DNA of 64,000 bases from Bradyrhizobium liaoningense (GTDB lineage Bacteria > Pseudomonadota > Alphaproteobacteria > Rhizobiales > Xanthobacteraceae), in contig NZ_JAFCJS010000001.1 of NCBI RefSeq assembly GCF_018130825.1, forward strand, positions 1 to 64,000, given 5' to 3'. Under the pieces are notes generated by a model that worked only from the letters and a program-made list of their open reading frames with translations, was not told where the DNA came from and searched no databases. Of this stretch, positions 63,363 through 64,000 are shown in pieces. Each line of letters starts with the position of its first letter. The first letter of the stretch is position 1. A program made the position numbers and the translations under genes.

Positions 63363-63959
63363 CTATTTCGCGGGCTTGCGTCCCTTCTCCGCATCACCAC
63401 CCACATCCACCCCGGCATTCCGCAGCAACACCGTCGCCGCTTCCTTCGCCGCCCGCGCCATCGCCGGATCGTCGCGCACGAGGTCCTGGGCGATCGAGCC
63501 GTCGACCAGCAGCACCAGCTGCGTCGCCAGCGCCTCCGCATTGGCAACGCCGAGCTCGTTCAACCGCTCGCGAAACCAGAGGCGGCGGCTTTCCTTGAAG
63601 GCGATCGCGATCTTCTTCACGGCGCGGTCGGAGGGCCCGAGCTCGGCGACCGCATTCACGAATGGGCAGCCGCGAAAATCCTTCGCCGCAAAGCGCCGCT
63701 CCAGCGAATCGAACGTTGCAAGAATCTGCTCGGCCGGCGGCTTGTCTGAGGGGCGGGCGTGCACGAAGCGGCGCTCGAGGTAGGCCGCGATCAGCGCGTC
63801 CTTGGAGGGGAAGTGGTTGTAGAGCGTGCGCTTGGAGATGCCGATCTCGGCCGCGATGGTGTCGACACCGATGGCACGAATACCTTGCAGATAGAACAGC
63901 TTGTCGGCGGTCTGAAGGATCCGCTCTTTCATCGTCTGTGGGGCGGGCGGGGGAGCCAT
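63363..63959 (-). CDS. TetR-family transcriptional regulator
   Basis: 198 aa. The N-terminal HTH MKERILQTADKLFYLQGIRAIGVDTIAAEIGISKRTLYNHFPSKDALIAAYLERR is typical of TetR. The C-terminal ligand part (CPFVNAVAELG.. LVLLVDGSIAQDLVRDDPAMARAAKEAATVLL) resembles the AcnR/YjdC-like group that often controls hydrolases or efflux pumps. Two Met starts are possible (MAPPPAPQT or MKERIL). The divergent partner would lie beyond the window edge, so the target cannot be read. Confidence 0.92.
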   Translation of the reverse strand: MAPPPAPQTMKERILQTADKLFYLQGIRAIGVDTIAAEIGISKRTLYNHFPSKDALIAAYLERRFVHARPSDKPPAEQILATFDSLERRFAAKDFRGCPFVNAVAELGPSDRAVKKIAIAFKESRRLWFRERLNELGVANAEALATQLVLLVDGSIAQDLVRDDPAMARAAKEAATVLLRNAGVDVGGDAEKGRKPAK

Positions 63960-64000
63960 GCGGAGCTAAGCGTCCTGTTCGCTTGACAGCTGCGGCCATC

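Overview
The window reads as a chromosomal stretch of an alphaproteobacterium of the order Hyphomicrobiales, most probably Bradyrhizobium or a close relative. This is an inference from several things: high GC by eye, the DivK-PleD and MipZ cell-cycle genes, EipB, a phasin, two alphaproteobacterial hybrid kinases, and many copies of the imperfect palindromes starting GTAGCCCGGATGGAGCG, GTCATTGCGAGCG and GTAGGGTGGGCAAAG that litter Bradyrhizobium intergenic DNA. No rRNA, CRISPR array, complete insertion sequence or prophage was seen. One tRNA (Leu, GAG) is present.

Layout. 0-9 kb: two orphan PAS-type hybrid histidine kinases flank a metallopeptidase, the acyl-CoA carboxylase alpha subunit, and an oxaloacetate decarboxylase-acylphosphatase pair. 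9-12 kb: a GbsR/MarR regulator, a DUF4166 protein and a membrane-anchored SDR39U1 form a tight operon behind a promoter with a palindrome over the start codon. 12-15.4 kb: a divergent LysR/tautomerase pair, a small DnaB-like ATPase, lipB, a solitary FliN-like gene and tRNA-Leu. 15.4-20.3 kb: an accessory-looking block with a lipase, a monooxygenase-fold protein, a CPVC flavoprotein, a Cys-rich copper-binding protein and small unknowns. 20.3-28 kb: two tandem polysaccharide deacetylases, MgtE, a HTH protein, an aldo/keto reductase, a TolA-like protein and a divergent quinone-reductase/HxlR pair. 28-39 kb: DUF599, GST, YidB-like, DUF1489, panC, mipZ, an alpha/beta hydrolase, a VWA and a J-domain protein, and a SPOR-tailed D,D-carboxypeptidase. 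39-43.5 kb: phasin, clpS, clpA. 43.5-50 kb: lipoprotein, MFS remnant, aldo/keto reductase, AraC/nitrilase divergent pair, a low-GC unknown gene coupled to a HAD phosphatase, and a TRAP binding protein. 50-59 kb: lytic transglycosylase, azlCD, trmO, HIT, a GNAT-fold protein, GDPD-RidA, eipB, RidA, Nudix, ACT. 59-64 kb: a 51-codon gene, dinB-DUF3572, divK-pleD and a TetR regulator.

How the genes work together. Cell-envelope and cell-cycle functions recur: SPOR-domain carboxypeptidase and transglycosylase, deacetylases, EipB, TolA-like protein, MipZ, DivK-PleD. ClpS-ClpA form the N-degron branch of proteolysis. The phasin gene has sites resembling the PhaR operator over its promoter. No large multi-gene novel system stands out. 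The most promising unexplained items are the GbsR-DUF4166-SDR operon with its apparently leaderless, operator-overlapped start, the small DnaB-like ATPase with an N-terminal helical domain, and the low-GC unknown gene next to the HAD phosphatase.
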